A stretch of 64,000 nt of DNA. Source: Microbacterium binotii (GTDB lineage Bacteria; Actinomycetota; Actinomycetes; Actinomycetales; Microbacteriaceae). The stretch covers positions 744,001 through 808,000 of the forward strand of contig NZ_CP090347.1 in the NCBI RefSeq assembly GCF_021398715.1. Reading direction: 5' to 3'. Every line of letters starts with the position of its first letter. Positions within the stretch are counted from its first letter, which is position 1. Of this stretch, positions 17,756 through 25,984 are shown piece by piece. Below the pieces are notes generated by a model. That model did no database searches. It worked only from the letters and a program-made list of their open reading frames with translations, and was not told the origin of the DNA. A program made the translations under genes and the position numbers.

Positions 17756-19282
17756 TCAGTCCAGGGCGCGGAGGGCGAGCCAGAGCTGGGCGCGCACCGC
17801 GAAGGAGGAGAGATCCACGCCGAGCACGCGCTCGGTGAGGGCGAGACGGGCCCGCACGGTGTGCCGGTGCACGCCGAGCGCCCGAGCGGCGGCCTCGTGG
17901 GCGGTGTCCGCCGCGAGCCACGCGTCGAGGGTGGAGACGAGGGCGGTCGCGTGCTCGGCGTCGTGGCGCAGCAGCGGCTCCAGCTCCGCGCGGGCGATCG
18001 CGCCGACGCGCTCGTCGTCGAGGACGGAGAGCAGACCGCCGCGCACCTCCGCGAACGCCGCGAGCGATCCCGCCGAGGCCCGCTCTCGGGCGACCCGCGC
18101 CTGCGAAAGGGCGACGGGAGCGGTGTCGAGCGTCGCGGGAGCGGACACGCCGACCCGCAGGGAGAGCTTCGCGGCGAGCTCGGCGAACACTCCGTCTCCC
18201 GCGGGTGCCGCCAGCAGCAGTCCGTCCTCGATCCGACCGAAGAACAGCGAGCCGCCGCGGGCCGCGACGGCGCTCTCCAGCCACTGGAGCACGTCTTCGC
18301 GGCGGGCGGCCTCCGCATCCGTGAGCCCGATCGCGATGGCCCCCGTGCCGAACGTCCCCCACAGCGGCTTCGACACGCGTCGCACGAGCGCGCCGTCGCC
18401 GGCCAGCAGCGCCTCGGCGAGGCCGGCTCGGAGCGCCGTCGTGGCCTGGGCGAGTGTCTGTCGCTGCTCGAGCGCGAGCCCCGCCATGGCGACCGCCGTC
18501 GTCACGACCCCGCGCGCTTCGCGGTCGAACATTTCGGCCGACACGGCGATCGCGCCGCGCAGGCGCCCGCCGCGGCCCAGGGTCTGCACGTGGAACGTGG
18601 TGGAGCCGATGTGCAGCGAGGAGCCCGCCCGCGCGCCGCGGCGCAGCAGCGCCGACACCTCGTCGCGCAGGCCGTCCCGCGTCGCCGCGTCGAGGGACGC
18701 GGTCGGATGCTCGTGCGTGATCGCCCCGGCGGCATCGAACATGCCGACCCAGCCGCCCAGCTGTCGCGAGAGCTCGTCCAGCGTCGCGGCGAGCCCGTCT
18801 GCACGCAGCGCCGCCAGCGAGAGCGCGCGCCCTGCGGCGAGCGCCCAGCTGCGCCTCGCGTACTCCTCGGCCGCGATGGCCTGCGCGTTGGCGCGGGCGA
18901 CGGCGATGAACGGGGTGCGATAGGGCACCTCGAACAGCGGAAGTCCGTGGGAGCGGCACGCCGCATCCAGTCCGCGCGGGATGCCCTCGCGCACCACCTC
19001 CGTGCCGAATCCGAGCGCGGTGATGCCGCGTCCGCGGAGCCTCGCGACGTAGGCGTCGAAGTCGGGCGAATCGTCGTCGGAGCCGAGGAACTGCGTGCCG
19101 GTCGTGAGCAGCACGAGCCCCTCCGCCAGGAACGGCGTCGGATCGGCGAGGTCCGAGCTATGGACGCCCTGCACCCGCGCCGCCAGCGTGGCGGCGTCGA
19201 ACTCTCCCGCCGCGCGCAGGTCCAGATCCCGCCGGGCGAGAAGGGAGCCGAGGGTCGGACTGTCGCCGAGGGACGTACTCAT
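17756..19282 (-). CDS. PucR family transcriptional regulator
   Basis: The 508-residue protein has the N-terminal PucR domain (TLGSLLARRDLDL... ADPTPFLAEGLVLLTTGTQF, about residues 11-62), a central region, and the C-terminal helix-turn-helix AARALGVHRHTVRARLALTE near residues 465-485. PucR regulators commonly sense nitrogen compounds and control purine, polyamine or GABA catabolism. It is divergent from gabT with an 85-nt gap and probably controls the putrescine/GABA genes. The start is uncertain: ATG 19282 and ATG 19291 are both in frame and neither has a clear ribosome site, so the message may be leaderless. Confidence 0.88.
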   Translation of the reverse strand: MSTSLGDSPTLGSLLARRDLDLRAAGEFDAATLAARVQGVHSSDLADPTPFLAEGLVLLTTGTQFLGSDDDSPDFDAYVARLRGRGITALGFGTEVVREGIPRGLDAACRSHGLPLFEVPYRTPFIAVARANAQAIAAEEYARRSWALAAGRALSLAALRADGLAATLDELSRQLGGWVGMFDAAGAITHEHPTASLDAATRDGLRDEVSALLRRGARAGSSLHIGSTTFHVQTLGRGGRLRGAIAVSAEMFDREARGVVTTAVAMAGLALEQRQTLAQATTALRAGLAEALLAGDGALVRRVSKPLWGTFGTGAIAIGLTDAEAARREDVLQWLESAVAARGGSLFFGRIEDGLLLAAPAGDGVFAELAAKLSLRVGVSAPATLDTAPVALSQARVARERASAGSLAAFAEVRGGLLSVLDDERVGAIARAELEPLLRHDAEHATALVSTLDAWLAADTAHEAAARALGVHRHTVRARLALTERVLGVDLSSFAVRAQLWLALRALD

Positions 19283-19354
19283 GTTGTACATCGTGGCGTA
19301 TGTCGCGCAGGTGCGTATACGGACAGGCGAGTGCAGCGCGCTGGGCGTTCGCCC

Positions 19355-19360
19355 TACGCT
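19355..19360 (+). promoter_or_regulatory. Candidate -10 box of gabT (leaderless)
   Basis: TACGCT lies 7 nt before ATG 19368. No ribosome-binding site is present, which fits initiation of transcription at or beside the start codon. The short palindromes TGTACA and GTATAC upstream (19286-19320) are possible PucR contact points. Confidence 0.4.
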
Positions 19361-19367
19361 CGCGGCC

Positions 19368-20723
19368 ATGAGCATCGCCGACGTCACCACCACGCCCCTG
19401 GGCGGACCCTCGCTGCCGCAGGAGCGGCGCCTCGTCACCGCTATTCCCGGCCCGCGCTCGCAGGAGCTCCTCGCGCGCAAGGCCGCGGCGGTTCCCGCCG
19501 GGGTCGGCCACACGGTGCCCATCCAGGCGGTGGCCGCGGGCGGCGGTGTCGTCGTCGACGCCGACGGCAACTCGCTCATCGACCTCGGTTCCGGGATCGC
19601 CGTCACCTCGGTCGGCAACGCGCACCCCGGGGTCGTGGCGGCCGTGCAGGCGCAGGCCGCCCAGTTCACGCACACCTGTTTCATGATCTCGCCCTACGAG
19701 TCGTACGTCGCGGTCGCCGAGGCGCTGAACCGGCTCACCCCGGGCGATCATGTGAAGCGCACCGCGCTGTTCAACTCCGGTGCCGAGGCCGTGGAGAACG
19801 CCGTCAAGATCGCCCGCAAGTACACCGGTAAGCCCGCGGTCGTCGCCTTCGATCACGGCTACCACGGCCGCACCAACCTCACGATGGCCCTCACCGCGAA
19901 GGCGATGCCCTATAAGAGCGGCTTCGGCCCCTTCGCCGGCGAGATCTACCGCGCGCCGCTCTCGTACCCCTTCCGAGACGGCCTCGGCGGAGCGGATGCG
20001 GCCGCGCGCGCCATCTCGATGATCGAGAAGCAGGTCGGCGCCGACAACCTCGCGGCGCTCGTCATCGAGCCCATCCAGGGCGAGGGCGGATTCATCGTTC
20101 CGGCCGACGGGTTCCTCGGAGCTCTCGTGGACTGGTGCCGCGCGAACGACGTCGTCTTCATCGCTGACGAGGTGCAGACGGGCTTCGCCCGCACCGGCGA
20201 GATGTTCGCGAGCGACGGGTTCGGCATCGTGCCCGACCTCGTCACGACCGCCAAGGGCCTCGCGGGCGGACTGCCGCTCGCCGCCGTCACCGGCCGGGCG
20301 GAGATCATGGACGCCTCGCACGCCGGCGGCCTCGGCGGCACCTACGGCGGCAACCCGATCGCCTGCGCAGCGGCGCTCGCGGCGATCGACGCGTACGAGC
20401 ACGAGGGCCTCGTCGAACGAGCACGCGAGATCGGCGCGATCCTCACCTCGCGCCTCGAGGCGCTCCAGCAGGCTGACCCGCGCGTCGGCGACGTCCGGGG
20501 CCGGGGTGCGATGATCGCGGCCGAGTTCGTCGACCCGGCGACGGGTGCTCCGGATGCGGCGCTCGCCGCCGCCGTGGCGAAGGCCGCCATCGCCGAGGGC
20601 GTGATCCTGCTGACCTGCGGCACCTACGGCAACGTGATCCGATTCCTGCCGCCTCTCTCGATCGACGACGACCTCCTCGGCGAGGGACTCGACGTCCTCG
20701 CCGCATCCCTCGCCGCCGTCTGA
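19368..20723 (+). CDS. gabT: 4-aminobutyrate--2-oxoglutarate transaminase
   Basis: GabT transfers the amino group of GABA to 2-oxoglutarate, giving succinate semialdehyde. The 451-residue fold-type I class III enzyme shows the NSGAEAVENAVKIARKYTGK cofactor loop, FDHGYHGRTN and the metal-like DEVQTGFARTG block. The PLP lysine lies in TTAKGLAGGLPLAA, and GGTYGGNPIACAAALA follows. Length is normal. It opens the polyamine/GABA operon, followed by putrescine oxidase 32 nt later. Confidence 0.94.
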   Translation: MSIADVTTTPLGGPSLPQERRLVTAIPGPRSQELLARKAAAVPAGVGHTVPIQAVAAGGGVVVDADGNSLIDLGSGIAVTSVGNAHPGVVAAVQAQAAQFTHTCFMISPYESYVAVAEALNRLTPGDHVKRTALFNSGAEAVENAVKIARKYTGKPAVVAFDHGYHGRTNLTMALTAKAMPYKSGFGPFAGEIYRAPLSYPFRDGLGGADAAARAISMIEKQVGADNLAALVIEPIQGEGGFIVPADGFLGALVDWCRANDVVFIADEVQTGFARTGEMFASDGFGIVPDLVTTAKGLAGGLPLAAVTGRAEIMDASHAGGLGGTYGGNPIACAAALAAIDAYEHEGLVERAREIGAILTSRLEALQQADPRVGDVRGRGAMIAAEFVDPATGAPDAALAAAVAKAAIAEGVILLTCGTYGNVIRFLPPLSIDDDLLGEGLDVLAASLAAV

Positions 20724-20755
20724 GGCGCAACACCCGAGCACCACGAAGGAGTGAG

Positions 20756-22117
20756 ATGAGCAACACCGAGATCATCAGAGACGTCGTCGTCATCGGCGCG
20801 GGAGCTGCCGGGCTGACCGCCGCGAACGACCTCCGCAAGGCCGGTCTGTCGGTCGCCGTGCTCGAGGCGCGCGATCGCGTCGGCGGGCGGCTGTGGACCG
20901 ACACGATCGAGGGTGCGATGCTCGAGATCGGCGGTCAGTGGGTGTCGCCCGATCAGCAGGCGCTCATCGACACGGTCGCGGAGCTCGGACTCTCCACCTT
21001 TTCACGCTACCGCGAGGGCGACAGCGTCTACGTCGGCCCCGACGGCACCGTGACGCGGTTCACGGGAGACGTCTTCCCGGTCGCGCCCGACACGGCCGCC
21101 GCGATCGAACGCATCACCGCCGACCTCGACGCGATGGTCGCCGAGATCGACCCCGACCGCCCGTGGGCGCACCCGAAGGCCGCCGAGTGGGACACCATCT
21201 CGTGGGACGCCTGGCTGCGTTCGCAGACCGACGACGACGAGGCGGTGCGCAACCTCGCCTTCGCGACCGGCTCGGCGATGCTCACCAAGCCGACCCACGC
21301 CTTCTCCCTCCTGCAGTCGCTGCTCATGGCGGCCAGCGCCGGCAGCTACTCGCACCTCGTCGATGCGGACTTCATCCTCGACAAGCGCGTCGTGGGAGGG
21401 CTCCAGCAGGTGCCGCTGCTGCTCGCGGAGCGCCTGGGGGAGGACGTCCTGCTGGATCAACCGGTGCGCTCACTCACCTGGGACGAGGGCGGCGTCGTGG
21501 CCGAGGCCGCATCCGTGACGGTCCGCGCGCGACGCGCCATCCTCGCCCTCGCGCCCGTGCTGTATCCGCGCATCTCCTTCGTCCCGCCGCTGCCGCGCCT
21601 GCAGCAGCAGATGCACCAGCACATCTCGATGGGCTTCGTCATCAAGGTGCACGCCGTCTACGACCGTCCGTTCTGGCGGGAGCAGGGGCTCTCCGGCACG
21701 GCGTTCAGCCCGTACGAGCTCTCGCACGAGGCGTACGACAACACGAACCACGGCGACGAGCGCGGCACGCTGGTCGGCTTCGTCTCCGACCGCAACGCCG
21801 ACGATCTCTTCCGCCTCGACGCCGCCGAGCGCAAGGCGCGCATCCTCGAATCGCTGTCGCACTACTACGGTCCCGAGGCCAAGAACCCGATCGTCTACTA
21901 CGAGAGCGACTGGGGCAGCGAGGAGTGGACCCGCGGCGCGTACGCGGCGAGCTTCGACCTGGGTGGCCTCCACCGCTACGGCGCCGATCTGCGCACGGCG
22001 GTCGGGCCCATCCACCTGGCGTGCAGCGACATGGCGGGCGCCGGCTACCAGCACGTCGACGGTGCGATCCGCATGGGGCACCGCGCCGCATCCGAGATCC
22101 TCGAGGAGCTGCGCTGA
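20756..22117 (+). CDS. puo: Flavin amine oxidase, probable putrescine oxidase
   Basis: The 453-residue FAD enzyme has the dinucleotide motif VVVIGAGAAGLTAANDLRKA with LEARDRVGGRLWT (about residues 10-47). The C-terminal FAD-closing segment is SDMAGAGYQHVDGAIRMGHRAA. Actinobacterial putrescine oxidases (Rhodococcus, Kocuria) have this length and lack a signal peptide. The reaction would turn putrescine into 4-aminobutanal with H2O2. Neighbouring gabT, an APC permease and an aldehyde dehydrogenase support this substrate. It overlaps the next start by 1 nt (TGATG). Another primary amine substrate, such as tyramine, is possible. Confidence 0.85.
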   Translation: MSNTEIIRDVVVIGAGAAGLTAANDLRKAGLSVAVLEARDRVGGRLWTDTIEGAMLEIGGQWVSPDQQALIDTVAELGLSTFSRYREGDSVYVGPDGTVTRFTGDVFPVAPDTAAAIERITADLDAMVAEIDPDRPWAHPKAAEWDTISWDAWLRSQTDDDEAVRNLAFATGSAMLTKPTHAFSLLQSLLMAASAGSYSHLVDADFILDKRVVGGLQQVPLLLAERLGEDVLLDQPVRSLTWDEGGVVAEAASVTVRARRAILALAPVLYPRISFVPPLPRLQQQMHQHISMGFVIKVHAVYDRPFWREQGLSGTAFSPYELSHEAYDNTNHGDERGTLVGFVSDRNADDLFRLDAAERKARILESLSHYYGPEAKNPIVYYESDWGSEEWTRGAYAASFDLGGLHRYGADLRTAVGPIHLACSDMAGAGYQHVDGAIRMGHRAASEILEELR

Positions 22118-22998
22118 TGGCCGCGCCGGTGGTCGTCGGCTACACCGCGACGGATGCGGGCGCCGACGCGCTCGCGCTGGGAGCCCGGCTCGCGACGGCG
22201 ACCGGGTCGGTGCTGGAGATCGTGATGGTGCTGCCGGGGGAGCGCTCGGTCATCACGCCGCCCGACGCGGGGTACGACCGGCTCGTCCGTGAGCGGGCGC
22301 GGGAGTGGCTGGCACGCGCGTCCGAGTCCCTCAAGGACACCGTCGCCCACGGACGGCACGTGCGCTACGGCGAGTCTTTCGCCGAGGGGCTCATCGCCGC
22401 CGCGGCCGAGTTCGGAGCGGGCATGATCGTGGTGGGCGCCGCGAACGGCGGGCTCCGCGGGCGTCATCGCCTGGGTACCGTCGCGAACGAGCTCATGCAC
22501 TCCTCCGACGTCCCGGTCGTGCTCGCTCCGGAGGGCGCCCGTGAGGTCGCCGCATCCGTGGGTATCGAGCGGGTCACCGCCGCGATCGGCACGAGGCCGG
22601 GCGGGGACGTGCTCCTGGCCGAGGCGGCGGGCCTGGCCACCGCATCGGGTGCGCCCCTGCGGCTGCTGTCGCTCGCGACGGTCGATCTGCCGGCGGGCGT
22701 CGACACCGGCGTCATCCGGCTCACCGAGGCGACCCACGCCGAGACGGTGCTCGCCCAGGCGCGCGCCTCGCTCGGTGAAGGCTCCGTGGCCGAGGTCGTC
22801 AGCGCGCAGGGCGCCGACATCGAGGATGCGGTGTCGCAGATCGAATGGCTCCCGGGCGAGATCGCCATGGTCGGCTCGAGCCGGCTCGCGCAGCCGCGGC
22901 GACTGTTCCTGGGCTCGACGGCGGCGAAGATGCTGCACGTGCTGCCCGTTCCCATGATCGTGGTGCCTCGCACCCGCAACGCAGAAGGGGCTCGATGA
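22117..22998 (+). CDS. Universal stress protein, tandem UspA domains
   Basis: The 293-residue cytosolic protein has two UspA folds. The first ends in the ATP-loop-like MIVVGAANGGLRGRHRLGTVANELMHSS. The second is shorter and has MVGSSRLAQPRRLFLGSTAAKML. These G-x2-G-x9-G-(S/T) patterns are typical of nucleotide-binding Usp proteins. It is translationally coupled on both sides (TGATG with the oxidase, ATGATGA with the permease), so it is an integral part of the polyamine operon. Its role there is unclear; Usp genes next to APC or SulP transporters are seen in other bacteria. Confidence 0.85.
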   Translation: MAAPVVVGYTATDAGADALALGARLATATGSVLEIVMVLPGERSVITPPDAGYDRLVRERAREWLARASESLKDTVAHGRHVRYGESFAEGLIAAAAEFGAGMIVVGAANGGLRGRHRLGTVANELMHSSDVPVVLAPEGAREVAASVGIERVTAAIGTRPGGDVLLAEAAGLATASGAPLRLLSLATVDLPAGVDTGVIRLTEATHAETVLAQARASLGEGSVAEVVSAQGADIEDAVSQIEWLPGEIAMVGSSRLAQPRRLFLGSTAAKMLHVLPVPMIVVPRTRNAEGAR

Positions 22999-24542
22999 TG
23001 AGCGCACCCGAATCGCAGGCCGTCGCCGCCGAGACCGGCGGACTCTCCAAGAAGGGGCTGTCCGCGGGAACGGTGGGCCTGATCGGCGCCGTCGTGATCG
23101 GCATCTCCTGCATCGCGCCCGCCTATACCCTGACCGCTGCTCTGGGGCCCACGGTCTCCGCGGTGGGCGTGCAGGTACCCGCGATCATCCTGGTCGGCTT
23201 CATCCCCATGCTGCTGGTGGCGTTCGGCTACCGCGAGCTGAACCGGCGCATGCCGGACTCCGGCACCTCGTTCACCTGGGCCACGCGCGCCTTCGGGCCG
23301 TGGATCGGCTGGATGGCCGGGTGGGGACTGGTGGCCGCCACCATCCTCGTGCTCTCGAATCTCGCCGGAATCGCCGTCGACTTCCTGTTCCTGCTCATCG
23401 CCCAGATCACCCAGAATCCCTCGATCGCCGACATCGCGGCGCAACCGGGGGTGAACGTCCTGGTGTGCCTCGCGTTCATGGCGGCGGCGACCTTCGTCTC
23501 GTACCGCGACATGCAGACGACGCAGAAGCTGCAGTACGTCCTGGTCGGCTTCCAGGTCGTCGTCCTGGTCGTCTTCGCGGTCGCAGCGATCATCGAGACG
23601 GTGAACGGCAACGGCTTCGACCCGACGCCGTTCGACTGGTCGTGGTTCGACCCGTTCGCCGTCTCGTCGTTCAGCTCCTTCGCCGCAGGCCTCTCCCTGT
23701 CGATCTTCATCTTCTGGGGCTGGGACGTCACCCTCACCATGAACGAGGAGACCAAGGACCCCGACAAGACGCCGGGGCGGGCGGCGACCATCACGGTGCT
23801 GGTGATCGTCGCGCTCTATCTGCTGCTCGCTGTGTCGCTCATCATGTTCGCCGGTGTCGGCACGGGGGAGTTCGGCCTCGGCAACCCCGACATCCAGGAC
23901 AACGTGTTCTTCCACCTGTCCGGCCCCGTGCTCGGACCGCTCGCTGCGCTCGTGTCGCTCGCGGTGCTCACCAGCTCCGCCTCGTCGCTGCAGTCGACGT
24001 TCGTGTCACCGGCGCGCACCCTGCTGGCCATGGGGCACTACGGCGCGCTGCCGGAGCGTTTCGCCAAGGTCAGCCCGCGCTTCTTCACGCCCGGGTTCGC
24101 GACGATCGTCGCCTCGGTCGTTGCGTCGGTGTTCTACGCCGTCATGCGTTTCGTGAGCGAGAACGTCCTGTGGGACACCATCACCGCCCTCGGCATGATG
24201 ATCTGCTTCTACTACGGTCTGACGGCCTTCGCGTGCGTCTGGTACTTCCGCAAGCAGTGGTTCGACTCGGTGCGCGCCTTCGTCTTCACGTTCCTCTTCC
24301 CGCTCGTGGGCGGGGCCATCCTCGCGGTGCTGTTCGTGACGACCCTGGTCGATTCGATGGACCCCGAGTACGGATCGGGCTCGCAGATCTTCGGCCTGGG
24401 ACTCGTGTTCGTGCTGGGGGTGACCGTCATCCTGCTGGGTGTCGTGATCATGATCTGGCAGGCGGTCAAGCGTCCCGACTTCTTCCGCGGGCGCACGCTG
24501 AGCCTGGATGCGCCCGAGAGCCTGCGCCGCCGCCGGCGGTGA
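22998..24542 (+). CDS. APC superfamily amino acid/polyamine permease
   Basis: The 514-residue protein has about 12 hydrophobic helices. The APC signature reads GTVGLIGAVVIGISCIAPAYTLTAALGP, and an inner stretch PDSGTSFTWATRAFGPWIGW follows; both are hallmarks of the family's unwound first helix and of the PuuP/GABA-permease subgroup. Position between Usp and the semialdehyde dehydrogenase suggests uptake of putrescine or GABA. ATG 22998 is chosen for its 7-nt spacing from AAGGGG; ATG 22995 is adjacent. Confidence 0.88.
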   Translation: MSAPESQAVAAETGGLSKKGLSAGTVGLIGAVVIGISCIAPAYTLTAALGPTVSAVGVQVPAIILVGFIPMLLVAFGYRELNRRMPDSGTSFTWATRAFGPWIGWMAGWGLVAATILVLSNLAGIAVDFLFLLIAQITQNPSIADIAAQPGVNVLVCLAFMAAATFVSYRDMQTTQKLQYVLVGFQVVVLVVFAVAAIIETVNGNGFDPTPFDWSWFDPFAVSSFSSFAAGLSLSIFIFWGWDVTLTMNEETKDPDKTPGRAATITVLVIVALYLLLAVSLIMFAGVGTGEFGLGNPDIQDNVFFHLSGPVLGPLAALVSLAVLTSSASSLQSTFVSPARTLLAMGHYGALPERFAKVSPRFFTPGFATIVASVVASVFYAVMRFVSENVLWDTITALGMMICFYYGLTAFACVWYFRKQWFDSVRAFVFTFLFPLVGGAILAVLFVTTLVDSMDPEYGSGSQIFGLGLVFVLGVTVILLGVVIMIWQAVKRPDFFRGRTLSLDAPESLRRRRR

Positions 24543-24574
24543 CGGCAGACTGAGACCACAACCAAGGAGGACGA

Positions 24575-25942
24575 ATGAGCAGCGAATACGCGGTCGTGAA
24601 CCCGGCCACCGGTGAGCAGCTGGCCACCTACCCCGCCCTCAGCGATGCCGAACTCGAGCAGAAGCTCGTCCAAGCCGAGCGCGCCTACCGCCAGTGGCGC
24701 GACATGCCCGTCGCCGAGCGTGCCGCTCTCGTGCGCCGCGCCGCCGAGCTGCACCGGGAGCGCCGTGACGAGCTCGCAGCCATCGCCGTGCGCGAGATGG
24801 GCAAGCCCCTCGCCGCGGCCCTCGGTGAAGTGGACTTCGCCGCAGACATCACCGAGTTCTACGCCGACCACGCCGAGCAGATCACGTCGGACCGGCCGAT
24901 CGACATCCTCGGCGAGGGCTCCGCCGTGATCCGCCCGACCTCTCTCGGGGTGCTTCTGGGCATCATGCCGTGGAACTTCCCGTACTACCAGGTCGCCCGC
25001 TTCGCCGCCCCCAACCTGGTGCTCGGCAACACCATCCTGCTCAAGCACGCCCCGCAGTGCCCGGAGTCCTCGGCGGCGATCGAGGAGATCTACCGGGATG
25101 CGGGTCTGCCGGAGGGCGCGTATCTGAACCTCTACGCGAGCAACGAGCAGGCGGCGACCGTCATCGCCGATTCGCGGGTGCAGGGGGTGTCGGTCACCGG
25201 CTCGGAGCGCGCCGGCGCCGCCGTCGCGGAGATCGCCGGTCGCAACCTCAAGAAGGTCGCGCTGGAGCTCGGCGGATCCGACCCGTTCATCGTGCTCTCC
25301 ACCCCGGATCTGGACGCCACGGTCGCCGCCGCCGTCGAGGCGCGCATGGACAACAACGGGCAGTCCTGCAACGCGCCCAAGCGCTTCATCGTGGTCGACG
25401 AGCTGTACGACGCCTTCCTCGAGAAGTTCACCGCCGCGATGGCCGAGACGCCCGTGGGCGATCCCTTCGCCGAGGAGACGCTGCTCGGACCCCTGTCCTC
25501 GCTCGCGGCCGCCGAGCGGCTCGAGGCGCAGGTCGACACCGCCGTCGCGCAGGGCGCGCGCCTCGTGACCGGCGGCACCCGTGACGGCGCGTTCTACGCG
25601 CCCACCGTGCTCACCGATGTCACGCCCGAGATGGATGTCTACCGCGAAGAGCTCTTCGGGCCCGCCGGCGTGGTCTACCGCGTCTCGGGCGAGGAGGACG
25701 CGGTGCGCGTGGCGAACGACACGAGCTTCGGGCTCGGCTCCTACGTCTACACGACGGACCCCGCGCAGGCGGAGCGTGTGGCGGATCGGATCGAGGCCGG
25801 CATGGTCTACGTCAACTGCGTGCTCGCGGATTCCCCCGAGCTGCCGTTCGGCGGCGTCAAGCGGTCCGGTACCGGCCGCGAGATGGGCCTGCTGGCGGCG
25901 GACGAGTTCGTCAACAAGAAGCTCATCCGCATCGCCGAGTGA
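24575..25942 (+). CDS. gabD: NAD(P)-dependent succinate-semialdehyde / aminobutyraldehyde dehydrogenase
   Basis: The 455-residue aldehyde dehydrogenase has [15 protein letters not shown] (cofactor pocket), the catalytic glutamate in LELGGSDPF and the catalytic cysteine in [12 protein letters not shown]. The C-terminal [16 protein letters not shown] is typical of the succinate-semialdehyde (Sad/GabD) branch. It would complete putrescine degradation by oxidising succinate semialdehyde to succinate. As the only such enzyme in the operon, it may also oxidise 4-aminobutanal to GABA. ATG 24575 has AAGGAGG 4-5 nt upstream. It is followed by a strong hairpin. Confidence 0.88.
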   Translation: MSSEYAVVNPATGEQLATYPALSDAELEQKLVQAERAYRQWRDMPVAERAALVRRAAELHRERRDELAAIAVREMGKPLAAALGEVDFAADITEFYADHAEQITSDRPIDILGEGSAVIRPTSLGVLLGIMPWNFPYYQVARFAAPNLVLGNTILLKHAPQCPESSAAIEEIYRDAGLPEGAYLNLYASNEQAATVIADSRVQGVSVTGSERAGAAVAEIAGRNLKKVALELGGSDPFIVLSTPDLDATVAAAVEARMDNNGQSCNAPKRFIVVDELYDAFLEKFTAAMAETPVGDPFAEETLLGPLSSLAAAERLEAQVDTAVAQGARLVTGGTRDGAFYAPTVLTDVTPEMDVYREELFGPAGVVYRVSGEEDAVRVANDTSFGLGSYVYTTDPAQAERVADRIEAGMVYVNCVLADSPELPFGGVKRSGTGREMGLLAADEFVNKKLIRIAE

Positions 25943-25950
25943 GCCGGAAC

Positions 25951-25983
25951 GATGGCGGGGGCGAGGATCTCGCCCCCGCCATC
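25951..25983. terminator. Bidirectional hairpin terminator between gabD and the TPR gene
   Basis: GATGGCGGGGGCGA (25951-25964) pairs perfectly with TCGCCCCCGCCATC (25970-25983) around a 5-nt loop. It lies between convergent gene ends (gabD stop 25942, TPR-gene stop 25985) and can serve both strands. Confidence 0.85.
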
Positions 25984-25984
25984 G

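Noticed and set aside
14566..18318. A 1250-codon minus-strand open frame across GH3, LacI and part of PucR
   Set aside because: It crosses three genes with clear domains on other frames and an intergenic palindrome; its product has no domain.
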